Assembly: GCA_940671915.1 (NCBI GenBank)
Contig: CALNVZ010000649.1
Location: 7,457,626-7,521,625 of the forward strand
DNA from: Paracentrotus lividus
Taxonomy: Eukaryota > Echinodermata > Echinoidea > Camarodonta > Echinidae
Direction of reading: 5' to 3'
Length of the DNA stretch: 64,000 bases
Position numbers and translations under genes: made by a program. The notes below the pieces were generated by a model. The model did not search any database and was not told where the DNA came from. It worked only from the letters and a program-made list of their open reading frames with translations. Below, one piece after another: positions 12,203 to 35,830 of the stretch. Position 1 is the first letter of the stretch. The number at the start of each line of letters is the position of its first letter.

Positions 12203-15200
12203 ATGGTGGATCTATGGGTGCTCCTTGCACTCTTCCTGGTGCTCATACAGGTCAGTAGCTATCAAATATCTCACCTCTAGCATTTCAATACATGCATAAT
12301 TTACATTGTTTTCTTTTCATCGTGATGTTAATTTAACCAAATTCTAGTACAATCAGCTGACTTCAGTGCCTATTTCCGTTGAATTGCTAGTTGAAAATGT
12401 GATCTTCACCATTAAATGTTTCGAAAAGTTATTTATAAATCCAAAGATGTAACTTTTAGATTGAAGGAAAAATGGGTGTTTAAAGAAATAAATAAAATGG
12501 TGCATCATGTATTCTCAAACTATATTTATACTCTCTACAGTAGATGGTTTGTACATAACAATGAATGCCAAATGATATTTTATAGTGAATATTTTATAGT
12601 GCATACTGATTGAAACAATTGCAGCACTCAGAATGATTTGTGACTCATAAAGAGTAAGGGCAATTGTATACACTGTTTAAATAGTCCATTTGTCTTAAAA
12701 CAGTAAAAAGAACCTAGGTAATTTTGCCCTTCCCTTGAATATTGAATTGTTCTTGAATCACTACTTTATCAATATTTCAAATTATAAGAAGGCAATTTAT
12801 AGAACCAATGTAGAACCAATTATCACTTCTGTTTATATTTCAAATGATAACAAAGCAATTTATAGAATCAATGTAGAACCAATTACCACTTCTGTTGCTA
12901 GATTTCTTTTTGCATTAATCTGTTTTTGTTGTATCCTGTTTTCTTGTATTCATGTACATTCTTATTTCTTGTTGAAACACCAGTGGAATCCAAATTTCTA
13001 TGTAACTATGTTTACAAAGACCTAATAAAAAATCTTGTATCTTGTATATGATCAATTTGAGTTTGTTAAAGGGATTTAGTAACTTTCAAAAACAAGAGCA
13101 ATTAGATCAAGATTAATAAAATTATACTGTTCCAACAGTAAAAACAAACTACTGAAAGTTTCAGATCAAACGGAAGTCATTTACTACCTTAAAACAGTGT
13201 AACAAACAATGCTAAGCATACAGCCGAACACCAGTACCCTCTGCTGCTAGCTCACCAGGCCGCTAGGGAGAGGGGACTATACAACATGAAATGGATGTGT
13301 GTTGTGCTATGTGGAAAAGCACATGGTTTTATAAACCATCCGGGGTTGATTTATAAAATTGAGTATGAAATCATTGATATCTCGAAGGTAAAGCAAGCAA
13401 TTAGCTTGCAATTTTGAAGAGATACCAGACTGACCTAATTGTTTATAATTATGTTGGCAAAATAAGCTAAATCGATTAAGATGTGATTTGAATATCATTC
13501 AATGTTACTGCATCCCTTTAAAATGATGGTGTACATACTGTCCGTTTACAGATTACTAGGAGTGCAGGGAGCCTTGAGAAGCTGTCATCAGAGCTATGCC
13601 TTAACCAAGGATTCTCTTCCAACCTTATGTGTAGTGCGTGTGGTAATTTAGGTGAATTTAAACTGAATAAGCTTGAAGAAACGTGTCGGCAATGCTGCCA
13701 AGAAGATGCTGAAGAAGATAATTTTACTGTAAGTTCTACAAAACTATTTCATGAAAAATTTTGATCTCATTTTTAAAAATATTTTGTTTAATGTGTGTAC
13801 TTAGACACAACATTGTAAAGTCCATTTTTAAGCCCAATTGTAGAGTAATGAATGATTTATCTTTGTTAATTCAAGAAATGTTATCATTATGGACAGTGTA
13901 TTATAAATCAGATCAATTAACCAAACCAATGACCTGATTCAACTTCAAATGTAGATATTTTTATATGGTACTTCTCTTTACTAATATTTGTTTTTGAAAT
14001 ATTCATTGAAGTAGAGTAAATATCATGCATTTCTTACTACTCTTTGTTAATCATACTCTCTTTTACCTCCTTTGCTACTCTTTTCCGCAGCCCTTCCACC
14101 ATGCACATTTAGAAGTGTGTGGATGAAAATTGGGTCGGTTTCCACAGATCCAAGGTGAGAAGACACATTTCTTGTAAAAGTCGTAATACAGTGCGTATCA
14201 AAATAAGGGTAATCCATTTTCAGTGATGACGTTGTCCAAGCTCATTTATTGTGGCTTTTTATATGTAACAAATTTTTAAAGAAAAGAAAAATCATCACCT
14301 TTGCAATGATACATTACTTGCATCTCAGATGTTAGTAAATTGCAAATGAAGATTGCAGGCACAAAATCCATTTTTTCCAACTTTTACTTAAAAATCACCA
14401 CAGAGTTATTGACTAAATACGTAACTTTATGGTTCTTTTGTCACAAAACAGATTTGATAATCGCATTGGACACTGCATCAACTGTCGCCTATATCTGTAT
14501 TCAAACTAAAATTCTGTCCCATTCATACCTTACGATAAAAGCTTGAATTATTTTCATATTGTTTTATACTTTATACAGCTGGTTGTTTCAAGAATTGAAT
14601 ACACATTAAAATATATTGATTTGTAGTATGAGATATGAATAATAAGAGCTAAATTAGACTCTATTTAAAAACATTTATATTGTCTTGATTCTTGTCTTTT
14701 CAGCTTTTGTCAAGAGCGATAGGCCTAAAAAATATCCAAACTTGAAAGTCAAGGTAAGAATTAACAGAATTTTGTGATGTAATAATATTGTGAATTTTAA
14801 ATTCCTGCCAGTAGTCTTGTTTTCTCCCGGTTTCTTGAAACAGTAATAACCATATTCTAATTAAAGATATGCAACTACCTGGTACACGTAATTGATAATC
14901 TTCTCAGCTATATAATTTGGAAACATTCTGGTGAATGTTCATAATATGAATGACAGTGCCATAAAAACTAAAAACAATGACAACAAGTTCTTATTTTCCT
15001 CTATCACCAAATTGAATGAAACTGTTTCAGATAATCTAAAAATAAATTAGAAATATATTCTACTCCTGTTATAACAAGTGCTATACAAGTAGTTTTGTTA
15101 AAACAAGGCAATATTCTAGCCTCAATTTCAGACATGTCCATATGTGTGTGTATGTGACTATGTGTTCAGTAGATAATGAAACTGCATTATAACAAAGTGT

Positions 15201-15630
15201 TTTGTTTTTCCCAAGCTTTTTGTTATGACAGGAGTGGAATGTAGTGATATTGGTAGACTTTTTACTGAAAAGTGAATAAAAAAATTAATAAAGTGAGTGA
15301 AGTAGACTAGATTGACTTAATTTTTTTTTTGGAAGAGCTAAATTGATCTGTGACCTGCAAATACGTGGACACCCATGTCTTTTATGAATATTGTTTTTGA
15401 TATAACATGCATTGGTTATTTCTCTGCCTCACCTTTTTAGATACAAAAGAAATAATATTAAAGGTAAAATCCTTTTGTCTTTATCTTTTCTCCAGTATCT
15501 GCGAGGAGCGGATCCTGTTTTGAAGTTCCTGGATGAGAAGAATAAGGTCATCGAGACTCTAAGCATTGAGAAGTGGAACACCGACTCCGTTGATGAATTC
15601 CTCATGGAGAGACTTAAACCATCTCACTAA
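12203..15630 (+). CDS. SELENOF: Selenoprotein F (15-kDa selenoprotein), UGA-Sec
   Basis: Coding exons: 12203-12250, 13552-13728, 14091-14154, 14704-14753, 15496-15630, giving 157 residues when TGA at 14124-14126 is read as selenocysteine. Exon 1 encodes a hydrophobic signal peptide (MVDLWVLLALFLVLIQ), so the protein should enter the ER. Exon 2 carries the Cys-rich domain (GFSSNLMCSACGNLGEF, then CRQCCQED) that in vertebrates binds UDP-glucose:glycoprotein glucosyltransferase. Exon 3 has the redox site CGU in LEVCGUKLGRFPQIQ. Exons 4-5 complete the thioredoxin-like fold (YLRGADPVLKFLDEKNK, WNTDSVDEFL). Family members are about 160 residues. Exon phases join without correction. An acceptor at 12131 (TTTCCCCACAG) implies a noncoding 5' exon. 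The SECIS element needed for UGA decoding was not located with confidence. Its role in glycoprotein folding control is family knowledge. Confidence 0.95.
12769..12893. repeat. Tandem duplication of about 64 bp in SELENOF intron 1
   Basis: Two adjacent copies of GGCAATTTATAGAACCAATG plus following sequence, ending in CACTTCTGTT, differ by a few bases. The open frame across them is incidental. Sequence just downstream (12900-13048) ends in AATAAAAAATCTTGTATCTTG, resembling a LINE 3' tail. Confidence 0.65.
13070..13517. mobile_element. TTAA-flanked MITE, family A copy 1 (SELENOF intron 1)
   Basis: Ends AGGGATTTAGTAAC and GTTACTGCATCCCT form an imperfect inverted repeat, flanked by TTAA (13066-13069, 13518-13521). 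The related copy at 22278-22723 aligns over its length and is also TTAA-flanked. TTAA targets are typical of piggyBac and Kolobok transposases. It ends only 34 bp before SELENOF exon 2, so it may supply part of that acceptor's branch-point region. Confidence 0.85.
15057..15242. mobile_element. MITE of the ACTCCxGTTATAACA family, copy 1
   Basis: Ends TTCTACTCCTGTTATAACA and TGTTATGACAGGAGTGGAA are inverted. Similar ends recur at 16563-16873, 18220-18977, 19711-19840 and near 22194, in several cases flanked by TA, suggesting a Tc1/mariner-mobilised family. This copy is within SELENOF intron 4. Confidence 0.65.
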
Positions 15631-15737
15631 AATAGATTCTTTGAATAATATTTGTGACAAAAGAGAGAAAGATAAGTCGATCACATTTACACATTGCTAG
15701 ATGTTTGCTAAGACGTCTTACCAAAATGTAATGTCCG

Positions 15738-15998
15738 CAGAGATGCCAACACTACAGAATAGTTAGAACATTAGAAATTAGAATCCAAACAACGCAAATA
15801 GTTCAAACAGCTGAACCAAATGACTTCTCATGAGAGAAAGCACGAACAATAATTTTTTGCTATGTCGTTAAATTTTGGGGATGCATTCAATTCAATAGAT
15901 TTCTTTCTCTTGTGAACAAGACATTTGTTTAAGCTGTTTTCACTATTTGCGTAATTTGTTTTTCTAATTCTAATTATTCCGTAGTGTTGGCATCTCTG
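15738..15998. mobile_element. Long-armed MITE with 6-bp target duplication
   Basis: Ends CAGAGATGCCAACACTAC and GTAGTGTTGGCATCTCTG are perfect complements, and the arms extend roughly 70 bp further. The direct repeat TGTCCG flanks both ends (15732-15737, 15999-16004). It sits just after the SELENOF stop codon, probably in the 3' UTR. A second element with related ends is at 57609-57990. Confidence 0.85.
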
Positions 15999-16409
15999 TG
16001 TCCGCTGCAAATATAGAATACTCTCACCTACGGTACTCCTTTTTCCTTGTGTGCTTTAGACTTGCTGAGCAGCAATGTGTTAATGTCTTTCTGACTTTTG
16101 TGAAGACTACATGCTGAAGATATAGTTATGCTTCATTCACTATAATCAAAAAGATTACCACCTCATCTGTGATATATGAAATGACCAAAGCCAAAAGTAT
16201 TAATTCGTTCATAGAAAATAGGCTGGCAAATCATGATATGACATTGAAAATGATTCTGACAGGTGCATATAATATAATCTCAAAATGATTTTTTTTTAAA
16301 ATCTTTTTGTTCTCATATTTTCTATATATTTATTGTTGTTTGATAAATTGAATGAAGGATATCTATAGCAGGGGGCATTGAGATCAGGCATAACCTATGA
16401 AAATAGTTC

Positions 16410-16415
16410 AATAAA
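16410..16415 (+). terminator. Candidate SELENOF polyadenylation signal (AATAAA)
   Basis: First AATAAA after the SELENOF stop codon; another is at 18089-18094. Which one is used cannot be told from sequence. Confidence 0.35.
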
Positions 16416-16562
16416 CCGAATGGTGTGTTCTGTTGGATGTTAATATATGGTTGATCTCATCTTCATGCTTTCTCTTACAAAATATTTTTGTTTTATTGTA
16501 TTTTAATGTGTAATATCATGCAGGGCTAGATATGTGAGAATATTGCAAATATTATTGAACAA

Positions 16563-16873
16563 TATAGTCTATTCTTGTTATAATGAGCACGGCTACCACA
16601 AGATTGCGTAAGAATGAGGCAATTTTCACCTTCCCAATTTCAAACGCAGTAGCAGACGCAGCCTGACGTCACACAATTAGATGTATTAGCCCATGCACAA
16701 ACATATAGAGCCTCTATTGTCCCCAGACAATTAGGCCCGCAGAATGTATTCAAATTGGAAATCTTGGATCCGCGCCTGAAACATGTACACATGTGTCTTT
16801 GCGCCTGTATGTGCAGTATACAATGCATAAAAGGAATTGAGCACCTCGTTCATTACAACGGGAGTGCACTGTA
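16563..16873. mobile_element. MITE of the ACTCCxGTTATAACA family, copy 2
   Basis: Starts AGTCTATTCTTGTTATAATG and ends CATTACAACGGGAGTGCACT; the ends are inverted and TA-flanked. Confidence 0.6.
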
Positions 16874-16993
16874 TCTGTAATACGTGTAATACATGGTGTC
16901 CTGCTTAATGTCTCAAATGAACCATTGTTAAAATGAAAAGAGCCTCTCTGTATGTTGGGATGAGATCGGCTTTGTCATTTTACTCCTAAGTGT

Positions 16994-17106
16994 CAGAGGC
17001 GTCAGTAGGCTCTGCGGAGAGAAAGGATTGGAGGGCAAGCGATTGTGTGTTAACAATGGCTTGCCCCTCCAATCCTTTGTATCCTCAGAGCCTTCCGACG
17101 CCTCTG
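16994..17106. mobile_element. Palindromic hAT-like MITE, copy 1 of 3
   Basis: The 113-bp near-perfect palindrome starts CAGAGGCGTC and ends GACGCCTCTG, with a centre around TGTGTTAACAATG. The flanks CTAAGTGT and CTAAGTGC match at 7 of 8 positions. Copies at 37592-37705 and 47018-47132 share sequence and design. CAG...CTG ends with 8-bp duplications are typical of hAT elements. Confidence 0.85.
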
Positions 17107-17277
17107 CTAAGTGCTAGCCCTGCATCACTGGCTTTTGTTACAACAAACCATATCAAGAATAGCATACTCAACATACATGTATGGATTTGAACAAGTTTGA
17201 TAGAAATATTAGATATTTATACAAAAATGTACATTTTCATTGAACATATTATGAACTTGTTTCTATGTTCTGCTTAA

Positions 17278-17776
17278 AGCCCAAGTATAGTTGTGGTAGA
17301 GAAAATTGAATTTTAAAAAAACTTACTCAACTTGTCCTTATATTGTTCCAATGATATATCAATACATGGGCAAGTAATAGAACCATGTACCATGCATGTC
17401 TTTCCATGATATGTTATAGTTAGCATAAACGTGGGGAGATATTCATCAAAATGAGGCCATACTTCCTTCACTCTCACCCCAGAACTCTTGGCATGCCACA
17501 CCACTGCTGACTGGTATGGCGTGTGTGCATTCTGTGTGTATCAATAGCATATACTTTGCACACAAACCACTGCACATTGCACTCTCCCAATGTCATTCTG
17601 TTTAGGCATGGCCTGTCAACAAATCGATTTACACAGTTTTCTTGCTAAATTTAGGTCTTAGAGTGGATTTTATAGCAAATCATTTTGTACACAGAGGTTA
17701 TTTGAGGTATTAATTCATATCATTCTGCTATGGAAGTAAAACAAAAAATTTGTTCTCCCAAAACTATACATGAGCT
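17278..17776. mobile_element. TTAA-flanked MITE, family B copy 1
   Basis: Starts AGCCCAAGTATAG, ends CTATACATGAGCT, flanked by TTAA on both sides. The copy at 37906-38417 is the same family in inverse orientation (shared CCATGCATGTCTTTCCATGA block and ends). Confidence 0.85.
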
Positions 17777-18219
17777 TTAATTGTTTGTTGTAACAAAAGT
17801 CACATTTTTGTGTTGAAGAAGTGCATATTAATTATTGTCCATGTCATTCATGTACATGAATTATGTTTATGATATTGTAATGTAAACATTGGTGCCGATA
17901 TCTAAATATTACATCAAGCTACACATTCTTCATTCTTTATCCTAATGATTTATATCAGACTACAGATATTTCAGTGAAAAATATGTTAATGATACAATTC
18001 AACTTCAACTTTCATAGAAATTTTATATAATTTACTGCCTGTATGATGGAAAATCACAATTTTTTATATGGAACAATATGATGGAAGTAATAAATGTTCG
18101 TAAAATGTAAATACTTTGAAAGTTGTTGTGCTTTGTTGATGTTTGTGATTGATTTCTTTTGCTTCTTTCACTCTTCAAATAATGCCTAGTTTACTCCACA
18201 TTTCACTTTTTTGTTCTTA

Positions 18220-18977
18220 TAGTCACCTCCCATTATAACAAGGTGCTCGGGACCAAGCCAATTACTTACTTAAAGGAGAAGGAAACCCTAGGAATTCATT
18301 AAATTGTACAAAAACAGGAAAATCAAAGAAGCTGATCAATGAAAATTTGAGAAAAAATGATTGAATAATAAGAAAGTTATGAGCACTTGAATGTTGTGAT
18401 CACTACTGATATGGGGATCCTCAAATTGGCAACAGGCCCAAGCTGTGTGATGTCATACAGGAACAACTTCCCCATTACTTTTGTACATATTTCACTCAAA
18501 TTGTCTTTTTTTTAATTAATTCCGTTAAAAGATCCGAGATTCTTTTCATGGGAGGACATGTAATACAAGTTCACAAAATATAATCATGTGTGAAGAGTCT
18601 GCACTACCATTAGAATGAGAAAAAAGAAGAATTTTTGGTATTTTTTTGTATGTCATATGGGAGAGTTGTTCATGTGTGACATCACACATCTTGGGCCTGT
18701 TGCCATTGTGAGGATCTCCATAGCGTTAGTGATCACAACATTCAAATGCACATAACTTTCTTATTATTTATTCAATTGTTCTCAAACTTTCTTTAATCTG
18801 TTTGATTTTTTTTTTGTTTCATACAATTCAACTAAATCCTAGGGTTTCATTCTCTTTTAAATCTCTTTATATTGAACATAGAGGCATATAGACATGTGCA
18901 CGTTTGATATCGGTGAAGGGCGAATCACCTTGTTATAAAATCTTGTATCTGTTCTCATTATAATGGGAGTTAACTGT
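18220..18977. mobile_element. MITE of the ACTCCxGTTATAACA family, copy 3, split by another MITE
   Basis: Ends AGTCACCTCCCATTATAACA and ATTATAATGGGAGTTAACTG are inverted. The internal AACAAGGTG / CACCTTGTTATAA also pair. The middle is occupied by a TTAA element (18274-18856), so this older copy was interrupted. Confidence 0.65.
18274..18856. mobile_element. TTAA-flanked MITE with about 200-bp arms (family C)
   Basis: Ends AGGAGAAGGAAACCCTAGG and CCTAGGGTTTCATTCTCTT, flanked by TTAA (18270-18273, 18857-18860). Complementarity continues through GTTGTGATCACTA, GGCAACAGGCCCAAG and their mirrors to about 18470 / 18664, leaving a loop of about 190 bp. Confidence 0.85.
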
Positions 18978-19039
18978 AAATTGATATCTCTTCAATATTT
19001 CTCTCTGCTTGTATAAGAGAGTATAATTTGCAAACACTA

Positions 19040-19194
19040 TGGCCCATATTCTGCTAAGAAGACTGTGTGCGTCGCAAGTTCGTGCAAAGCTAATGTGCGA
19101 TCCTTTTTTCTGATGCATCAGTCAACATCAGACAATAGCTTTGCACGAACTTGCGAGGCATGCAAACTCAGTCTTCATAGCAGAATATGGGCCA
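19040..19194. mobile_element. Palindromic MITE, TA-flanked
   Basis: Ends TGGCCCATATTCTGCTA and TAGCAGAATATGGGCCA are perfect complements, flanked by TA (19038-19039, 19195-19196). The arms also pair through AAGTTCGTGCAAAGCTA near the centre. Confidence 0.85.
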
Positions 19195-19331
19195 TATACT
19201 TTTATCTGTTGTTGTTGTTTGGCTGGTTTTAAAGGCGCATGTCATTCAATTTTGAATATTCACGCCAGCAGACAAAAGTACCCTTTTGCAGCAATGTGTG
19301 ACTAGCCTTCTTACAATGCAATTTCTTAATA

Positions 19332-19517
19332 CAGTCAACCTCGCTTACGTCAAACCTCGCCAAAGTCATATTTCGCTTATATCGATGGCGGCAAAAAAGA
19401 CCCGATTTTCCTCCTTAAACTTTAATATGTATGTTAAATCCTCGCATAAGCCGATATTCGCCCAAGTCGACGCAATTGTTTGGGTGCCAACAAGGTCGAC
19501 CTAGGCGAGGACGACTG
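19332..19517. mobile_element. MITE with CAGTCAACCTCGC ends, TA-flanked
   Basis: Starts CAGTCAACCTCGCTTACGTC and ends CTAGGCGAGGACGACTG, with TA on each side (19330-19331, 19518-19519). About 186 bp, no coding content. Confidence 0.7.
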
Positions 19518-19710
19518 TACAATTTTAATTGAAAATAAAACTACGTGTCTTACTGTTTTATACATGTTAACGAGAATTTCCTCATGCAATTGCAACAAAA
19601 TACATGTTGTTGTCATTTTGCCAAGGAGGAAATGTTAATCACACTTGGGAGAAATTCTGAACTTTTTTAGTTATGTTAAAATAACTCCAGAGCATGCAAT
19701 ATGTATAATA

Positions 19711-19840
19711 CAGTCCACTCCCATAATGAGACGCTCTGGACAAAGCAATTTTTTCCTCATGATGAAATTTTTTTTTTTATACTGATAACTGAACACACAC
19801 ATTGACACATATTCATGGTCATTGTAACAGGAGTAGACTG
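19711..19840. mobile_element. MITE of the ACTCCxGTTATAACA family, copy 4
   Basis: Short copy with ends CAGTCCACTCCCATAATGAG and ATTGTAACAGGAGTAGACTG, flanked by TA on both sides (19709-19710, 19841-19842). Confidence 0.7.
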
Positions 19841-19849
19841 TACTGTATT

Positions 19850-21700
19850 ATACTGAACAATAACTTTTTTTCTCTCTCTATTGAGCTGGGTACTAATAGG
19901 GATCTTGTTCATTTGGGTCCTTAAATTCAAAATATAAAGAGGAGATCAAAACAAACCTGAAACTTTCTATCAGGGTTCTTATAAAAACAAAATCATTTTG
20001 GGGGGTTTATCTCTTCTTCAATTTGCTTCCAATTAAACATTTTTATTTCAAAGTCTTACCTCAGAGCCCAGGCTCTTTTTTTACTTGATTTTACTTTTTT
20101 TTTATTGAAATTAAAAACAAGAAAATACAAATTTGACACAAGATGTATTTGATCGACAAAATTAATTTAATACTTGATAACAGTAATATCAAAATAATCA
20201 CCACTTTCATTGAATGATTTCTTATGTTCATAATCATATTTCAGTAGATTGCACAATTCATAAAAAAAAGATAATTTTTCATAATCAAAGAACCCGTGGA
20301 ATAGGAAGAAGTATTTAAAAAGAAAAATTGGACTAACATGAACATGTTTAAATGTAAACGTGATATACAAAAATACCTGGTATAACAAGCTACAAGCTAC
20401 AAATGAATAAAATTATTTGTCTAAGCTACATTTTGTTAGTTCTTTGGTCTTAATGACATATAGTTGCTCTGTTTGTTGACTATGACACCAGATGTAACAA
20501 ACAAAAAGTACTTCATGTCAAAATTCATGAAATAAATGTTTGGAATCAATATCATTATGAGAGATATTCCTTTTGAAATCTTATTTAGACTATTAGTTAA
20601 TAATCAGGAAGACACTACATGTATGATATCACATAAAGGTAAATAAATGACAAGATCAGGACATATTGAATTGTAGTTTCTTTGATACATTAACATAATT
20701 ATACAAAGTAATTTTTGGCAAATAATTCACAGTACTGATCCTGCTAATAGGTATAAAAATAACAGATACTTTTCTTTGTTATTGGTGTGTTATCTCGCTA
20801 ATGGAGTTGTATATAAAAGGTCTATAAAACTAGCACAGAGTTGTGAATGTACATAACTTGGCAAAATGCATCATTCACTGTTAAATCATCATACACACTT
20901 CAAAAATATAAAGACATGCAACTTGCATGTTTCCTGTTGGTCTGTTTTTGGTCTGCAGAACTTCTCAATGTTTTGACTTAATTTTATTTGAAACAACTGC
21001 ATATTCAAAGACTTGATCATATAATTAACTCTGATTTGGTGTAATGATTATAGAGGAATTCCTCCCGTTTCACTGCATCCTACAAGAATGTTATATTTAA
21101 AGCTCAGTTAAAACAGGCCTCTTGGTAAAAACATTGAATAACTTTACCCATCACCCTACGGGTTACTAATTAAGGAGTTTGTGCATTGGATTGCTAACCT
21201 AAAAGTTACATACCTATAGATGAACGTTAAAGTTCTTTACACTCCTTAACTCTTTGACTGCTAACTACATTATCCCTCCTGTGCCACATGAAATCAACCT
21301 GGCTAAATCTGAATGGACTTCCTGCAATTGAGTATTTAAATTCCCCCTTTAATAGGAAATTCTCAAAGGAAACAATGCTGGATAAATACATGATCAATAC
21401 AATCATTGCCATTGTTTGTGCGTGCGTGCGTACAGCAAATTAAGATGCGCTCTTGTGAATGGATTCTTACTTGAGTCAAGCTTGGCAAGCCAATGCATGT
21501 TCCGCGAGTCGAAGGAAACGGGTAAAGAGTTAACTAGTGACCCAAAGAGTGTTGGGTAAAGTTATTTGGAGTAAATCTGTTCTAACCGTACACAAATTGT
21601 TTTGATTTTTAAACCTCACAGGCCTTATAAAGCTCATACATAACAAGTACCTATGGTTGCTTCATTCACATCTGGTCACTCCTTTCACATTGCTCGCTCC
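19850..21700. other. Intergenic / 3' flank of the ALDH9-like gene
   Basis: No coding signal seen. Minus-strand transcripts of the ALDH9-like gene must end here; TTTATT at 20983-20988 (AATAAA on the minus strand) is one possible poly(A) signal. The open frame at 20167-20388 is unsupported. Confidence 0.4.
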
Positions 21701-21702
21701 GT

Positions 21703-35451
<13,749 letters not shown>

Positions 35452-35830
35452 TTCTTCTTAAAAATAATGACAAAATTGGTGTCGATTTCTGATAGATCTA
35501 GGATTAAGCTGTCATGTGACGACCGATAGTGAAATGATGACACGGTCATTGATTAACAGCCGTCACAAGGAAAGTTTTTATCTAGATTATAAAATTATTG
35601 TGTTTTCTTGCTTTTTCTGCAATATAGAAATTTTTAACTAGTAATTAAATATAACAAAATTCTTTAAAAATTATTAACATCTAAATGGTTAACTTTGTTA
35701 GATTATTTACAAGACAAAGAAGTAGGATAAGACTAACTAATAATCGGTTATGATCAAATTTCTTGTATCGATTATAGCAAAACTTTCTGACCAATCAAAT
35801 CGCTAGTTTAGGCGAGCAAGTTTAGCAAAA
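35452..35830. promoter_or_regulatory. Shared head-to-head promoter region
   Basis: Only 379 bp separate the start codons of the minus-strand ALDH9-like gene (35451) and the plus-strand unknown gene (35831), so both transcripts must start here. CCAAT is at 35791-35795, about 36 bp before the plus-strand ATG, and ATTGG at 35475-35479. TCATGTGAC, an E-box-like word, is at 35512-35520. No TATA box is evident. Promoter function is inferred from layout. Confidence 0.6.

Noticed and set aside
16160..16245. Possible SECIS element (ATGACCAAAGCC ... GGCTGG ... TGAT) in the SELENOF 3' region
   Set aside because: Helix II would have only about six pairs with a bulge, and the bases next to the 3' TGAT do not pair with the 5' arm.
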